A DNA stretch of 64,000 bases from Cardiobacteriaceae bacterium (GTDB lineage Bacteria > Pseudomonadota > Gammaproteobacteria > Cardiobacteriales > Cardiobacteriaceae). The stretch covers positions 62,001 through 126,000 of the forward strand of contig JAUMXB010000001.1 in NCBI GenBank assembly GCA_030529365.1, read 5' to 3'. The position numbers were made by a program, and so were the translations under genes. Of this stretch, positions 16,839 to 25,794 are shown one piece after another. Under the pieces are notes generated by a model, which saw only the letters and a list, made by a program, of their open reading frames with translations, did not search any database and was not told where the DNA came from. Each line of letters begins with the position of its first letter. Positions within the stretch are counted from its first letter, which is position 1.

Positions 16839-18821
16839 TTACTTGGCGCGCAAGCGTTTGAAAAAACCTATTGATTGCTCGGCGTTGCCGCGCTCGCGAT
16901 AGCGCACGGCTTCGTAAGCCTGGGCGGCGCGCAGCAGATATTCCCGTTCGCGCCCTTGCCGCTCCTCGGCCATGCGGCGCAGGAACATCGCCACACTTTC
17001 ATGGCTGTAGCGAATGTTTCCCGCACGCTCGAAGCGCTTCAGCATGGCAAGCGCCGCGCGCGCCAGCGCATCCTGGTCTTCGCGCGGACGTTTTTTCCAC
17101 CACCATGCCAGCAGCAAGGTCAGCCCCAGCAAGCCGGCGACAAGCAGCAGCATCAGTCCAGCGCGGCCAAACGATGCCAGGCCCAGCTTGCCCAGCAAAC
17201 TGCCCTGCTGGTCGTTATCAAGATCGATCACCCAGTTGCGCCAGAAAGACTGCGTGGCATCAAGCGCATTGCGCAGCCAGGCCAGCGCTTCGAGCTTTTC
17301 TGCCATGCGCGAGGTAAAGGAACGGCTGTCTTCGCCCGCGCTCAACACATCGGCGGAAAGGCGCGCCTGCTCGACGCGGTTCGGCGCCACTGCTGCTGTG
17401 GGGTCATGGCGCGTCCAGCCGTTTTTTTCATCATAGAGTTCGACCCAGGCATGCGCCAGTTCCTCGCGCACCACCACTTCGCCATTCAGGGGATTCACTT
17501 CGCCTCCCTGGTAGCCGATCACCACGCGCGCAGGAATGCCTACCGTGCGCGCGGCAAGTGTCATAGCGTTGGCGTAGTGTTCGCAAAAACCAATGCGTCC
17601 GCGAAAAAGAAATTCATCAACATCGCCCATCCCGGGAGGCGGTTCCAGCGAATAATAAAATTCTTCCGTATTGAGAAAGCGCATGAATTCACGCGAAAAA
17701 CCGCTTACTTCGCCGCCGCCGTCCGCAAGCATCTGCCGCGCCAGCGCACGCGTGCGCGGCGCATCGAATCCTTCCGGCAAGCGCAAGGCATCTGCATGAT
17801 CGCGTTCATCGAGCGCCAGCAGCCGGTAAGCCGTGGCGGAGGTGAGCGGATAGCGCGCAGCGCCTTTCTGTACTGGCATCCGCACCTGCATCGCATAGCC
17901 GGCGCGCGCTTCCGGCGGCAATTCCGTAACCACATCCAGCGTCAGCAGCCATTGCAGATCGCGCTTTTCCGGCACCACGGCATAGCGCACCAGCGAATCG
18001 CGACGGATTTGCACCATCGCGGGCTTGCGCAAATCATCGCGCGTGCGCTGCTGCCAGTTCTTGCCGTCGTAATGCCAGAGCACCGGGCCGCGCCAGTAAA
18101 GATGCCGCGACGACGGCACCTCGCCCTCAAAGCGCACCCGGAAGGCCACCTCATTGGAAGTCGCGAGTGAAGAGAGATCGCCCATGCTCATTTCTTCCGG
18201 CAAGCCGGTCACCGCATTCTGCTGCTGGTGCGGAATGCCCCAGAGCGGCGGAATGCGCGGGAAAAGGAAAAACAGCAGAACCGCAAACGGCAAGGCCAGC
18301 GCCAGCAGTTTCGCCACATCGCGCAAACGCCCGAAATGCAGGTGCGGCCCGCGTTGCTCGGTTTTCATCAATGCCCACACTGCCGCACCCAAGGCAAACA
18401 GCAGATAGGCGAACATCAGCATCGATTGCGAATGCATGAGAAAAGCCAGCATCAGCATCAGCTCGAGCAGAAAGAGCACCCGGGCATCGCGGGCATTGCG
18501 CGCTTCCAGCATCTTGGCAGTGGCCATCACAGCAAACAGGTTGAGGAAGGAAAGGGTAAACCCCAGGCGCGGAAAAGCCAGATAGACCAGCGCCAACCCG
18601 GCAGGCACCACCACTGCCATGCCCAGCCAGGCAATGGCCATGCGGTTCTGCCAGACCGCCAGCCATTTCATGGCCACGCCGAGCGCGAGCACCCATGCCA
18701 GCGCGCCACCCGTCTGCACGATAAGCGGCAGCAAGGCCACGGAAAAGGCAAAAAATACCGCATACCAAAGCGGCTTCGGCAAGCGCGCCGCATATTCTTT
18801 GGCAGAAATCCACAACAACAT
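16839..18821 (-). CDS. TgpA-like membrane transglutaminase
   Basis: A 660-residue protein: an N-terminal block of six or so membrane helices (about 1-190), a periplasmic transglutaminase-like domain, one more helix near 560 (LMLLLVAGLLGLTLLLAWWW) and a cytoplasmic tail. The catalytic triad is visible: Cys in RGRIGFCEHYANAM, His in EELAHAWVELYD, Asp in RHDPTAAV. The start at 18821 is 14 bp after the DUF58 stop. This moxR-DUF58-TgpA gene order is widely conserved; TgpA is essential in Pseudomonas aeruginosa, substrate unknown. Confidence 0.92.
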   Translation of the reverse strand: MLLWISAKEYAARLPKPLWYAVFFAFSVALLPLIVQTGGALAWVLALGVAMKWLAVWQNRMAIAWLGMAVVVPAGLALVYLAFPRLGFTLSFLNLFAVMATAKMLEARNARDARVLFLLELMLMLAFLMHSQSMLMFAYLLFALGAAVWALMKTEQRGPHLHFGRLRDVAKLLALALPFAVLLFFLFPRIPPLWGIPHQQQNAVTGLPEEMSMGDLSSLATSNEVAFRVRFEGEVPSSRHLYWRGPVLWHYDGKNWQQRTRDDLRKPAMVQIRRDSLVRYAVVPEKRDLQWLLTLDVVTELPPEARAGYAMQVRMPVQKGAARYPLTSATAYRLLALDERDHADALRLPEGFDAPRTRALARQMLADGGGEVSGFSREFMRFLNTEEFYYSLEPPPGMGDVDEFLFRGRIGFCEHYANAMTLAARTVGIPARVVIGYQGGEVNPLNGEVVVREELAHAWVELYDEKNGWTRHDPTAAVAPNRVEQARLSADVLSAGEDSRSFTSRMAEKLEALAWLRNALDATQSFWRNWVIDLDNDQQGSLLGKLGLASFGRAGLMLLLVAGLLGLTLLLAWWWKKRPREDQDALARAALAMLKRFERAGNIRYSHESVAMFLRRMAEERQGREREYLLRAAQAYEAVRYRERGNAEQSIGFFKRLRAK

Positions 18822-18835
18822 AAAAACAGTCCAGA

Positions 18836-19789
18836 TTAAAAAAGCGCCAGCACCTGCAAGCAGCGCTCGCGATGCGCACTGCCGCCATCGAGCGGCAAGG
18901 TCTTGCCCGGCAGATGCAGGGCGTAGACAAGCCCCGCCCTGTCCGCCTCCAGTATCCACTGGCAAAGCTGCGACAGCCGCGTTTCCATATCGCCGTCCAG
19001 CTGCGCATAATCCAGCACCACTTCCGGCGCGCCTTCGCCGCTGAAGCGCTTCACCAGCCATTCGCCGCTGCGGCCGCTGCGCTTCCAGGCCACGCGCGAC
19101 AGGCTGTCGCCCACATGATAGGGCGCAAGGCCAACGAGTTCGTCTTCTCCTGCCGCTTCCGCCGCCAAGGTACCGGCCCGCGCGGTCGGCACCAGCGGCA
19201 AGGGCAAATCTCCGCAAGGCAGCGGATAGACCAGGACCCGCCCCGTCAGGCGCAGCCATTGCCAGCTCAAAAACCAGCCCAAAGGATGGGTGCTGCTGAT
19301 ATCCACGGCCTCGACTTCCTGCCAGCCGCGCACAAGCGCCGTCTCCATTTCCAGCCACACCGTTTCCGTGCCGCCCGCGGCAAGCCCTTCCAGCCGCGCT
19401 TCCCGCCCGGCGCAAACCAGCTTCAGGCCACTGCGCACGCGGCCATCCAGTTCCTCCACCTGCAAGGGAAAGCGCGCCACTTCTCCGGCAAAGACCGGCG
19501 CCGCTTCCGACAGGCGCAAGCGCAGTCCGGCCAGTTGCCCCACCGTCATCGCTGCCGACAGCAGCGCGAGAATGGCGACGAGAAAAGTGAGCGCATAGCC
19601 GAGATTCAATTGATGATTGGCCGACCACACGAACATCACCGCCAGCACCAGCCCGAGGGCAAAGCCGAAACCGGTCGGCACCACCGGCAGGCGCGCCATG
19701 GACGCAAGCACTTTCTCGTCCGTTGCCTGTTGCCGCCGCAGCCAGCGCCGGCGCAGCGCTGCTATCAAACTTTTGCCAAAGCGCTTCAT
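18836..19789 (-). CDS. DUF58 protein
   Basis: A 317-residue protein with two N-terminal membrane helices (about 38-80). The DUF58 motif lies towards the C-terminus: PYHVGDSLSRVAWKRSGRSG followed by EWLVKRFSGEG. Function unproven; always found with MoxR ATPases, possibly as their client. The ATG at 19789 directly abuts the moxR stop at 19790, suggesting coupled translation. Confidence 0.92.
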   Translation of the reverse strand: MKRFGKSLIAALRRRWLRRQQATDEKVLASMARLPVVPTGFGFALGLVLAVMFVWSANHQLNLGYALTFLVAILALLSAAMTVGQLAGLRLRLSEAAPVFAGEVARFPLQVEELDGRVRSGLKLVCAGREARLEGLAAGGTETVWLEMETALVRGWQEVEAVDISSTHPLGWFLSWQWLRLTGRVLVYPLPCGDLPLPLVPTARAGTLAAEAAGEDELVGLAPYHVGDSLSRVAWKRSGRSGEWLVKRFSGEGAPEVVLDYAQLDGDMETRLSQLCQWILEADRAGLVYALHLPGKTLPLDGGSAHRERCLQVLALF

Positions 19790-20731
19790 CTACAGCGGCA
19801 CTTCCACTTGCCCCAGCACCGCACGCACCGCCTGCTCATGCGCCGCCTCATTCTGCATCCGCCCTTGCAGCCTGTGCCACGCCACCGGCACGAACACCGC
19901 CTGCACATGCTCGGGCAGCACCGCGCTTTCGCCACGCAGCAGCGCATAGGCCTGCGCCGCACGAATCAGCCCCAGCCCGGCGCGGGTGGAAAGGCCGTGC
20001 ACAAACGCGCCGCTGCGCGTATGCGCCAGCAGCTTCTGCACATACTGGGCAATGCTTTCCGACACATGCACCGCGCGCACCGCTTTTTGCAAGGCGAGCA
20101 CATCATCGCGGCTCAGCAACGGTCGCACCGCGGCAATCATGTCGCTGCGCGACTCGCCGCGCAGAATCGCCACTTCGCGCGCCGCCGCCGGATAACCCAG
20201 CGACAGACGCATCAAAAAGCGGTCAAGCTGCGATTCCGGCAAGGCATAGGTGCCAATCTGCTCGAGCGGATTTTGCGTGGCCATCACGAAAAACGGCTCG
20301 GCCAGGCGATGCGTCTCGTGCTCCACCGTCACCTGCCGCTCCTCCATCGCCTCCAGCAGCGCGGACTGGCTTTTCGGCGACGCGCGGTTGATCTCGTCGG
20401 CAAGGAGCAGCTGGGTAAATACCGGCCCCTGATGGAAAACGAGCTGCTGCGTTTGCGTGTTCAGGACGGAAAAGCCCACCACGTCCGCCGGCAACAGGTC
20501 AGAGGTAAACTGGATGCGGCGGTATTCCAGCCCGAGCGTGGCGGCAAAGGCCTTGGCGAGCGTCGTCTTGCCCGCGCCCGGCAAATCTTCGAGCAGCACA
20601 TGCCCGCGCGCCAGCAGGCACGCCATCGACAGCGCAATCACCTCGTTCTTGCCCACAATAATCGTCGCCAACTGGGTCAGCGCCTGATTGAGCCGCATGC
20701 GCAAATCGCGCGGCAAGCCATCCTCTGCCAT
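19790..20731 (-). CDS. MoxR-family AAA+ ATPase
   Basis: A 313-residue AAA+ protein. Walker A is LEDLPGAGKTTLAKA, Walker B is LLADEINRASPKSQSALLEAMEE and sensor 1 is FVMATQNPLEQIGTYALPE. MoxR ATPases act as chaperones for cofactor insertion or complex assembly. First gene of a three-gene operon with DUF58 and the transglutaminase. Confidence 0.95.
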   Translation of the reverse strand: MAEDGLPRDLRMRLNQALTQLATIIVGKNEVIALSMACLLARGHVLLEDLPGAGKTTLAKAFAATLGLEYRRIQFTSDLLPADVVGFSVLNTQTQQLVFHQGPVFTQLLLADEINRASPKSQSALLEAMEERQVTVEHETHRLAEPFFVMATQNPLEQIGTYALPESQLDRFLMRLSLGYPAAAREVAILRGESRSDMIAAVRPLLSRDDVLALQKAVRAVHVSESIAQYVQKLLAHTRSGAFVHGLSTRAGLGLIRAAQAYALLRGESAVLPEHVQAVFVPVAWHRLQGRMQNEAAHEQAVRAVLGQVEVPL

Positions 20732-20828
20732 GAAAAATCCCCAAAAAGAAACGCATTGTAAACAAAACGCGCCATCGCGGCGCAGAAAAAGCCCGTCCGC
20801 GCATGATTTTCATAAATTTGATAAAAAT

Positions 20829-20908
20829 ATCGTATTTTTACCGAATATAAGCGCTTATCTTGAGAAAATTTATCGCGATAAGCGCTTTTTGATGAGAAAA
20901 TTTACCAT
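20829..20908. repeat. AAGCGCTT dyad element 5 (two units)
   Basis: Cores at 20849-20856 and 20880-20887, 31 bp apart. Left end ATCGTATTTTTACC, right end ATGAGAAAATTTACCAT. It lies between moxR and the copper chaperone gene; nothing else is seen in 20732-21004. Confidence 0.9.
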
Positions 20909-21004
20909 TTTACTTCCAGCAAAAAGCAACCGCATTCCCGCGCAGAGCGAAAATGCGGTTTGGCAGACGTGCAATGCCGCGCCAGGCGCGGCGTTATCTA
21001 TTCG

Positions 21005-21493
21005 TCAGTGCTTGTGCGTACCGTGATCGCCGGCAGCCTTGGCCGCTTCGATGACTTCTTCCACAGTCTTCACCTGCGCTTCACAGCTGGCCTGGCTGCC
21101 GTCGCTGAAATGCACGGTGATGGTGTGCGTTTCGCCTTTCTTGGGATGCTTGTCTTCAGGAATCTGCATCAGCATGATGTGATCCGAGCCTTTCTTGAAT
21201 ACGCGCTCGCCCTCTTCCACTTTCAGGTTTTCCAGCGGCGACATTTCCATCACGTCGCCTTTCATCACCATCTGGTGGAACTCGACATTCGGCGTTACGC
21301 TCGGGATTTCCCCGCTCTTGATTTCCACGGCCTCGCCCTTGTGCACGAAGGTGAGGAAAGCGCCGGTCATGTTTTTGCCGGGAATCACTTCCTGGATCAC
21401 GCAATCGTGCAGCTCGGTGGCAGCGGCGGCCTTGTCGGCAGCGATCGCATGGCCGGCAGCCAGCGCGGCGGCGATGAACAATACAGGTTTCAT
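21005..21493 (-). CDS. periplasmic copper chaperone PCu(A)C
   Basis: A 162-residue exported protein with signal peptide (MKPVLFIAAALAAGHAIA) and a PCu(A)C domain. The copper motif is visible as His73, Met84, His105 and Met107 (HQM, MEM and HIM segments), close to the family pattern H-X10-M-X21-H-X-M. It delivers Cu(I) for cytochrome oxidase Cu(A) or Cu(B) assembly. The tail ends HGTHKH, another possible metal site. The ATG at 21493 follows GAGAGGTACAACC. It lies downstream of the Sco-thioredoxin fusion in the same direction. Confidence 0.92.
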   Translation of the reverse strand: MKPVLFIAAALAAGHAIAADKAAAATELHDCVIQEVIPGKNMTGAFLTFVHKGEAVEIKSGEIPSVTPNVEFHQMVMKGDVMEMSPLENLKVEEGERVFKKGSDHIMLMQIPEDKHPKKGETHTITVHFSDGSQASCEAQVKTVEEVIEAAKAAGDHGTHKH

Positions 21494-21519
21494 GGTTGTA
21501 CCTCTCAAAGTTGGTTATA

Positions 21520-22575
21520 TCAGGGTTGCTTGAGGCACTGCGCAAAGGCAGCAAGGGAATCGGTTTCGTCTATCACCCCGGTTTTCACCGCCGCCTGTCT
21601 GCCATCGACAAACAGGGCGGTAAAGGGCAAACCGACGGCACCGAATTTTTCAAGGATATCGCCATCTTCCGTGCGCGTGGCCGGTAGTCTGGCGATATTG
21701 AGTTCCTGGAAAAGTCTGGCAATGTCCGCTTCGTCATCGCCGAGATTGAGGGTATGCACGGCAAGGTTTTCCTCTTTGGCAGCAAGCGCATCGAGGAGCG
21801 GCAATTCCTCGCGGCACGGCTTGCACCAGAGCGCCCACAGGTTGAGCACGACCGGCTTGTCGCTGTCTCCCGTCCATTCCGGCAACACGTCCGCGAGCGC
21901 CAGCGCTTTTTCCGCGCGCTTGAATCCCCTGGGCAACGGACAGGCCACTTGCGGAATATCGCCTTCGTCCGCTTTCTGCCCGGCAGATTCCGGTGCTTTC
22001 GCGGGCAATGCCGCATCGCTGAGTACCTTGTCCAGCTCCTGCGTCAGCGCCTTGGCGCCAATCTGGTAATCGAATACGTCCGCAAGCTTGCGCTCCGGCG
22101 AAATCAGGTAAATCACCGAGCTGTGATAGACGGTATAAGGCATGCCGGGTTCGGGATGATCGATTTTCTTGCCGTTCAGGCGGTAACCGAACGTGGCGCC
22201 CAGTTGCCTGGCGAGCGCCTGGATATTTGTCATCTCGCCGGTCAGCCCGACGATACGCGGATGAAAATAGCGGGTATAGGTATTGAGCCGCCCCACTTCA
22301 TCGTTCACCGGATCGATGGTGACGAAGATCGGCTGGATGGCATCGGGATTTTTCACGCTTTTCATCACCTTGCCGAACTCGTAAAGCGTAGTCGGGCAAA
22401 TATCCGGGCAAGAGGTAAAGCCGATGGCGAGCAGCAGGTATTTGCCGGAATAGCTTTCTTCGCTGACCCGCCCTTCCGGGCCTTGCAGATCGAAGCTGAT
22501 GGCACGCGCAAAAACCATGCCGCCGCACAGGGCCAGCAGCAGCCAGCCAGCCTTGAGGAAGTTGCGTGCAAACAT
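21520..22575 (-). CDS. Sco1/SenC-thioredoxin (TlpA-like) fusion protein
   Basis: A 351-residue exported protein with two domains. Residues about 25-185 form a Sco domain with the copper ligands FTSCPDICP (Cys56, Cys60) and His151 (VYHSS). A linker (about 186-215) leads to a TlpA/thioredoxin domain with active site WALWCKPCREE (Cys251, Cys254). Sco proteins load Cu(A) of cytochrome oxidase, and TlpA-type thioredoxins reduce Sco or the oxidase cysteines, so a fusion makes functional sense. The start at 22575 follows CGGGAGGTATTC. It is followed 26 bp later by the PCu(A)C gene. Confidence 0.93.
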   Translation of the reverse strand: MFARNFLKAGWLLLALCGGMVFARAISFDLQGPEGRVSEESYSGKYLLLAIGFTSCPDICPTTLYEFGKVMKSVKNPDAIQPIFVTIDPVNDEVGRLNTYTRYFHPRIVGLTGEMTNIQALARQLGATFGYRLNGKKIDHPEPGMPYTVYHSSVIYLISPERKLADVFDYQIGAKALTQELDKVLSDAALPAKAPESAGQKADEGDIPQVACPLPRGFKRAEKALALADVLPEWTGDSDKPVVLNLWALWCKPCREELPLLDALAAKEENLAVHTLNLGDDEADIARLFQELNIARLPATRTEDGDILEKFGAVGLPFTALFVDGRQAAVKTGVIDETDSLAAFAQCLKQP

Positions 22576-22683
22576 GAATACCTCCCGGACGAAAATTTTC
22601 GCGATTATAGCAAGGACGGCGATGCCGCCTGCTTTGACAAATATCAACCGCTTTTATGAATGTTTTTATTTTACAGCAATTTT

Positions 22684-22764
22684 TAATTACTTTTTCTCAT
22701 AAGCAAGCGCTTATGATGAGAAAAATTTGCATAACAAGCGCTTGTTGATGAGAAAAAATACCAT
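22684..22764. repeat. AAGCGCTT dyad element 6 (two units)
   Basis: Cores at 22705-22712 and 22736-22743, 31 bp apart. CTCAT/ATGAG arms flank the first core. It ends 14 bp from the glnE stop. Confidence 0.9.
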
Positions 22765-22778
22765 CCAGACAAAAGCAT

Positions 22779-25481
22779 TCAAGCAAAAACCTGCGCCCAG
22801 ATATCGCGCACCTTGCCGCGCATTTCCGCCCACGGGGCAGCTGCGACGATGCCGCTCTGGCCATTGAGATAGCAGCGGTGCGCTTCGATACGCAGGCGGC
22901 GGTAGGCGTCGCGCAGGGTGGCGGCATCGACGGAAGCAATGAGTCCCGTCGCTTCCAGCGCAGCGAGCTGGCGGATGTTGTCGCTCATGCGCACGATCAC
23001 CGGCTCGACATGTGCATGTTTCAGCAACAGATATTGCACCATGAACTCGATATCGACGAGGCCGCCCGCGCCATGCTTGAGATCGAACTGCCCGTCTTCC
23101 GTTTTCGGCGCATGCGCACGCATTTTTTCGCGCATGTCCAGCACCTTGTCGCGCAAATCGGCAGGCGGCGGCGTGCACAGCACTTCATGGCGGATGCGGG
23201 AGAACTCTGCGCCGAGATCGGCGTCGCCCACCACGAAACGCGAACGCGCCAATGCCTGGTGCTCCCACGTCCATGCCGATTCGTGCTGATATTTTTCGAA
23301 GGCCTGCACGCTGGACACCATCAGCCCGGAACGCCCGCCCGGGCGCAGTTGCGTATCGAGTTCGTAGAGCACGCCGCTGGTCGAGGGCGCGGAGAGGAAA
23401 TGGGTCAGGCGCTGCACCAAGCGGGTGAAGAACACGGAATTGTCGAGCGCTTTTCCGCCATCGGTCATGCCGTTTTCCTCGCCCTGGTCGAACAGGAAAA
23501 CCACATCGAGATCCGAACCATAACCGAGCTCCAGTCCGCCCAGCTTGCCGAAGCCGATGATGGCAAAGCGCGCGCGGCTGCCGTCGGCCATGCGCGGTTC
23601 GCCGTATTTTTCCGCAAGCAGCCGATAGGCGCGGCGATAGGCGCGATCGAGCACCAGAGTGGCCACCCAGCTCAGATAATCGCTCACTTTCATCAGCGGC
23701 AAACGCCCGTGCACATCGCCCCAGGCAATTTTGAAAACTTGCGCATGCTTGAAATCGCGCAGGGCGTGCAGCCAGGTTTCATCATCGGCAACGCCATCAA
23801 GACGCGCATCGAGATCGGCGGCAAGGTGGGCAATTTCCTCCGCGGCATTGCGCTCGCTCAACACTTCATCGAGCACCAGCGGATGCTCGCAAATGAAATC
23901 CATCAGCCATTTGGAGCTGGCGGCAATGGCAAGCAAATGCGCGAGCAGCGTCTGCTGCTCGGCGAGCATGCCGACATAGACTTCGCGGCGGCTCACCGCT
24001 TCGATAAGCCGCGCCACCCCGGCAAAGCCCTGCGCATAGTGCGGATGCCCGCCAATGAGCGTCAACATTTGCGGCACCAGGTTTTCGATGCGCCGCGCGG
24101 TGCGATCGGAGAGACGTGCCCACGGCAGGCGTTCGGCAAAGGCGGCAATCTCGCCGCCCAGCATGGCGGCCGTCTGCGCTTCCATGCCCTGCGCCAGCAG
24201 CAATGTTTCGAGCGCCTGCGCATCCTGGTTGCGCCAGTCGAGGCGGGTCAGCGCTTCATTGACGGCCACGCTGTCCTCACCGGCAAAGACGTTATCGAAC
24301 CAGCGCTGCACGCGGCGGCGCGCCGCCTGCAAATCATCGCGCAGCACGGCGGCATCGGCATGGCGGCAGGCGGCAGCAAGCGCTTGCCAAGCGTCGATAT
24401 CTTCGCTGTCTGGCAGGGTATGCACCTGTTTGTCTTCCTGAAATTGCAGGGCGTTTTCCACCGTGCGCAGCAGCAGATAATCCGCGCGCAACTGCGCCAC
24501 CGCCTCTTCCGGCCAGAAGCCGAGCGCGCCGAGGCTCTCCAGCACGGCAAAGAACGACGGCGTCTGCAAACGCGGATATTGCCCGCCGTAAATCATCTGC
24601 ATCGCCTGCACGGAAAATTCCGCCTCGCGAATGCCGCCCGCGCCGAGCTTGATGTGGTTCTCCATGCCTGCCGTACGGATCTGGCGGTTGATGCTTTGCT
24701 TCATCTCGGTAATCGAACCCAGCGCCGCATAATCAAGATAACGCCGGTACATGAAGGGCTTGAGCGCTTCGAGCAGGGCAAAACCGCCCGCAATATCGCC
24801 CGCCACCGGCCGCGCCTTCATCATCGCGTAGCGCTCCCAGTCGCGGCCATGCATCTGGTAATACTGCTCCATCGCGTCATGATTGAGGGCGAGCGGCCCG
24901 GTCTGCCCGAAAGGACGCAGGCGCATGTCCACGCGATAGCAAAAGCCGTCGGCCGTGACGGCATCAAGGCTGTGAATCAGCTTCTGCGCCAGCTTGCGGA
25001 AAAACACCTCATGCGCTTCCACCTTCGGCCCCGACGTTTCCCCGCCGTGGGCATAGACGAAAATCAGATCCACATCGGAAGAAAAATTCAGCTCGCGCCC
25101 GCCGAGCTTGCCCATGCCGAGCACGGTGAGGCGCATCACCCGCCCGTCGGCATAACAAGGATAGCCATAGCGCGTGGCCAGCGCATGAAAATGCCAGTCC
25201 AGCGCGGCATCAATGAGAGCGGCAGCCAACGCGGACAGCGCTTCGACGAACACGCGCTCGTCCATCTCGCCGCGCAACCGCGCCGCCACCAGCGCGCAGG
25301 CATGGCGATGGCGGAAAAGGCGCAAATCGCGCAAGAGCGCATCCTCGTGCGCTTCCGCGCCCTCGCGCATCGTGCGCCACGCACCGGCAAAGTCGTAGAG
25401 CGGCCAGTCATGCCGCCCTTGCACAAAATCCTGCCATTCAGGATGCGCCGCCAGCTGCCTGGCCAAATACGGACTGCCCAT
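22779..25481 (-). CDS. glnE: glutamine synthetase adenylyltransferase/deadenylase
   Basis: A 900-residue bifunctional enzyme that adenylylates and deadenylylates glutamine synthetase under PII control. Two nucleotidyltransferase domains are visible: GMGKLGGRELNFSSDVDLIF near the N-terminus and GFGKLGGLELGYGSDLDVVF in the second half. It is about 45 residues shorter at the N-terminus than E. coli GlnE. The ATG at 25481 is used; the adjacent in-frame GTG is an alternative. A PII gene is at 7932. Confidence 0.95.
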   Translation of the reverse strand: MGSPYLARQLAAHPEWQDFVQGRHDWPLYDFAGAWRTMREGAEAHEDALLRDLRLFRHRHACALVAARLRGEMDERVFVEALSALAAALIDAALDWHFHALATRYGYPCYADGRVMRLTVLGMGKLGGRELNFSSDVDLIFVYAHGGETSGPKVEAHEVFFRKLAQKLIHSLDAVTADGFCYRVDMRLRPFGQTGPLALNHDAMEQYYQMHGRDWERYAMMKARPVAGDIAGGFALLEALKPFMYRRYLDYAALGSITEMKQSINRQIRTAGMENHIKLGAGGIREAEFSVQAMQMIYGGQYPRLQTPSFFAVLESLGALGFWPEEAVAQLRADYLLLRTVENALQFQEDKQVHTLPDSEDIDAWQALAAACRHADAAVLRDDLQAARRRVQRWFDNVFAGEDSVAVNEALTRLDWRNQDAQALETLLLAQGMEAQTAAMLGGEIAAFAERLPWARLSDRTARRIENLVPQMLTLIGGHPHYAQGFAGVARLIEAVSRREVYVGMLAEQQTLLAHLLAIAASSKWLMDFICEHPLVLDEVLSERNAAEEIAHLAADLDARLDGVADDETWLHALRDFKHAQVFKIAWGDVHGRLPLMKVSDYLSWVATLVLDRAYRRAYRLLAEKYGEPRMADGSRARFAIIGFGKLGGLELGYGSDLDVVFLFDQGEENGMTDGGKALDNSVFFTRLVQRLTHFLSAPSTSGVLYELDTQLRPGGRSGLMVSSVQAFEKYQHESAWTWEHQALARSRFVVGDADLGAEFSRIRHEVLCTPPPADLRDKVLDMREKMRAHAPKTEDGQFDLKHGAGGLVDIEFMVQYLLLKHAHVEPVIVRMSDNIRQLAALEATGLIASVDAATLRDAYRRLRIEAHRCYLNGQSGIVAAAPWAEMRGKVRDIWAQVFA

Positions 25482-25694
25482 CACCCTGCCCCTTCAAAGC
25501 TGCAAAAGCCTCGCATCATATAGCGGAAGGCGCAGCGGGAAAACCTGCACGAGCGGAAAACGAAAAAGCGGCCGCTGATGGCGTTTTGCGCTGAAATCCT
25601 GCCGCACGGGAATCTTTTCACAGCAAAGGCAAAAGGCGTTTTGCCCACGGTAACGACCCCGCCCACCCAATCCTTTTCCATTAAAACCAAAAAT

Positions 25695-25777
25695 ATAGTC
25701 GTTTTTTATCATCTTTAAGCGCTTATCATGAGAAAATTTCTCACCATAAGCGCTTTATGGTGGTAAAAAATCACTAT
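25695..25777. repeat. AAGCGCTT dyad element 7 (two units)
   Basis: Cores at 25717-25724 and 25748-25755, 31 bp apart. The ends ATAGTCGTTTTTTATCA and TGGTAAAAAATCACTAT are near-exact inverted repeats. Between glnE and the MscS gene; 25482-25694 shows no gene. Confidence 0.92.
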
Positions 25778-25794
25778 CCTTTGCAGCGCACCAC

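Noticed and set aside
17032-17039. AAGCGCTT inside coding sequence (also near 19044 and 19779)
   Set aside because: Explained by codons for Lys/Arg-Phe/Leu in real genes and without element arms.
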